DNA of 20,984 nucleotides from an uncultured Oscillospiraceae bacterium (GTDB lineage Bacteria; Bacillota; Clostridia; Oscillospirales; Oscillospiraceae), in contig CAJUEC010000041.1 in the NCBI GenBank assembly GCA_910585155.1, positions 1 through 20,984 of the forward strand. Direction: 5' to 3'. This document shows, piece after piece, positions 20,888 through 20,984 of the stretch. A model generated the notes under the pieces. That model had not been told where the DNA came from and ran no database searches. It saw only the letters and a list, made by a program, of their open reading frames with translations. A program made the translations under genes and the position numbers. The stretch's first letter is position 1, and each line of letters opens with the position of its first letter.

Positions 20888-20984
20888 GTAGAAGCTCCTT
20901 GGTTGGAGATGATGTGCTATAAGCCACACAAACTGGAATTTACAGCGGCAATCATAAACTGATATCCACTGATTTTGACCTCAA

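Noticed and set aside
20888..20984. A promoter or the end of ecfA1 upstream of ecfA2
   Set aside because: No convincing -35/-10 pair with proper spacing and no recognisable EcfA1 C-terminus in the remaining 97 bases.
1..20984. CRISPR array, rRNA, toxin-antitoxin pair or phage structural genes
   Set aside because: No regularly spaced repeats, no rRNA-like sequence and no such protein families were seen on either strand.

Overview
The window is GC-rich throughout, apart from the more AT-rich first ~560 bases. It encodes a spore-coat CotF-type protein pair, an ecfA2-ecfT-truA cluster, a DUF5711-type protein and a ClpE-type ATPase. This combination points to a spore-forming, high-GC clostridial Firmicute of the Oscillospiraceae type (Flavonifractor/Lawsonibacter/Oscillibacter-like). 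That assignment is inference from gene content. No rRNA or other taxonomic marker was compared.

Layout. (1) 1-574 is a decayed integration zone: a possible IS21-type end, a long hairpin and the last ~57 codons of a tyrosine integrase with a frameshift inside its catalytic motif. There is no intact gene. (2) 575-768 is a leftward tRNA unit: a good promoter, a tRNA-Thr(CGU) gene that has lost about a third of its length, an intact tRNA-Thr(CGU), and a terminator. (3) 846-3752 is a rightward operon of two different alpha/beta-hydrolase esterases and an ATP-grasp ligase, with its own promoter and terminator. It is the best candidate here for an uncharacterised small pathway. (4) 3813-4274 holds two short CotF-like helical proteins. 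(5) 4325-8340 is a signalling and transport module: an OmpR-type response regulator, then a separate operon of ABC ATPase, ABC permease, two tiny membrane proteins and a histidine kinase with almost no extracellular part. Three 11-bp-spaced direct repeats lie just upstream of the ABC promoter, and a related pair lies in opposite orientation upstream of the regulator. The regulator probably controls both. (6) 8394-10916 is a CtpE-like cation P-type ATPase. (7) 11053-12186 is a DUF975 membrane protein. (8) 12256-13455 is NADP-type isocitrate dehydrogenase. A 161-bp palindromic MITE-like element appears to have inserted between this gene and its terminator. (9) 13746-20887, all leftward: ecfA2, ecfT, truA, a DUF5711 beta-propeller-like protein and a CvpA-like protein form one tight cluster, followed by a ClpE-type ATPase with its own likely promoter.

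How the parts work together. The kinase/regulator pair and the BcrA-type ABC transporter form a self-contained envelope-stress or peptide-detoxification module. EcfA2/EcfT are the energising half of a vitamin or metal ECF transporter whose substrate-binding S protein is not here. The ClpE-like protein carries a ClpP-docking tripeptide, so it probably feeds ClpP and is not a stand-alone disaggregase. Transcription boundaries are unusually clear: at least eight intrinsic terminators are visible, and several promoters have an extended -10 (TGn) element. In two places the next promoter is built into the preceding terminator. The last 97 bases (20888-20984) hold only the leader of ecfA2; I see no other gene there.
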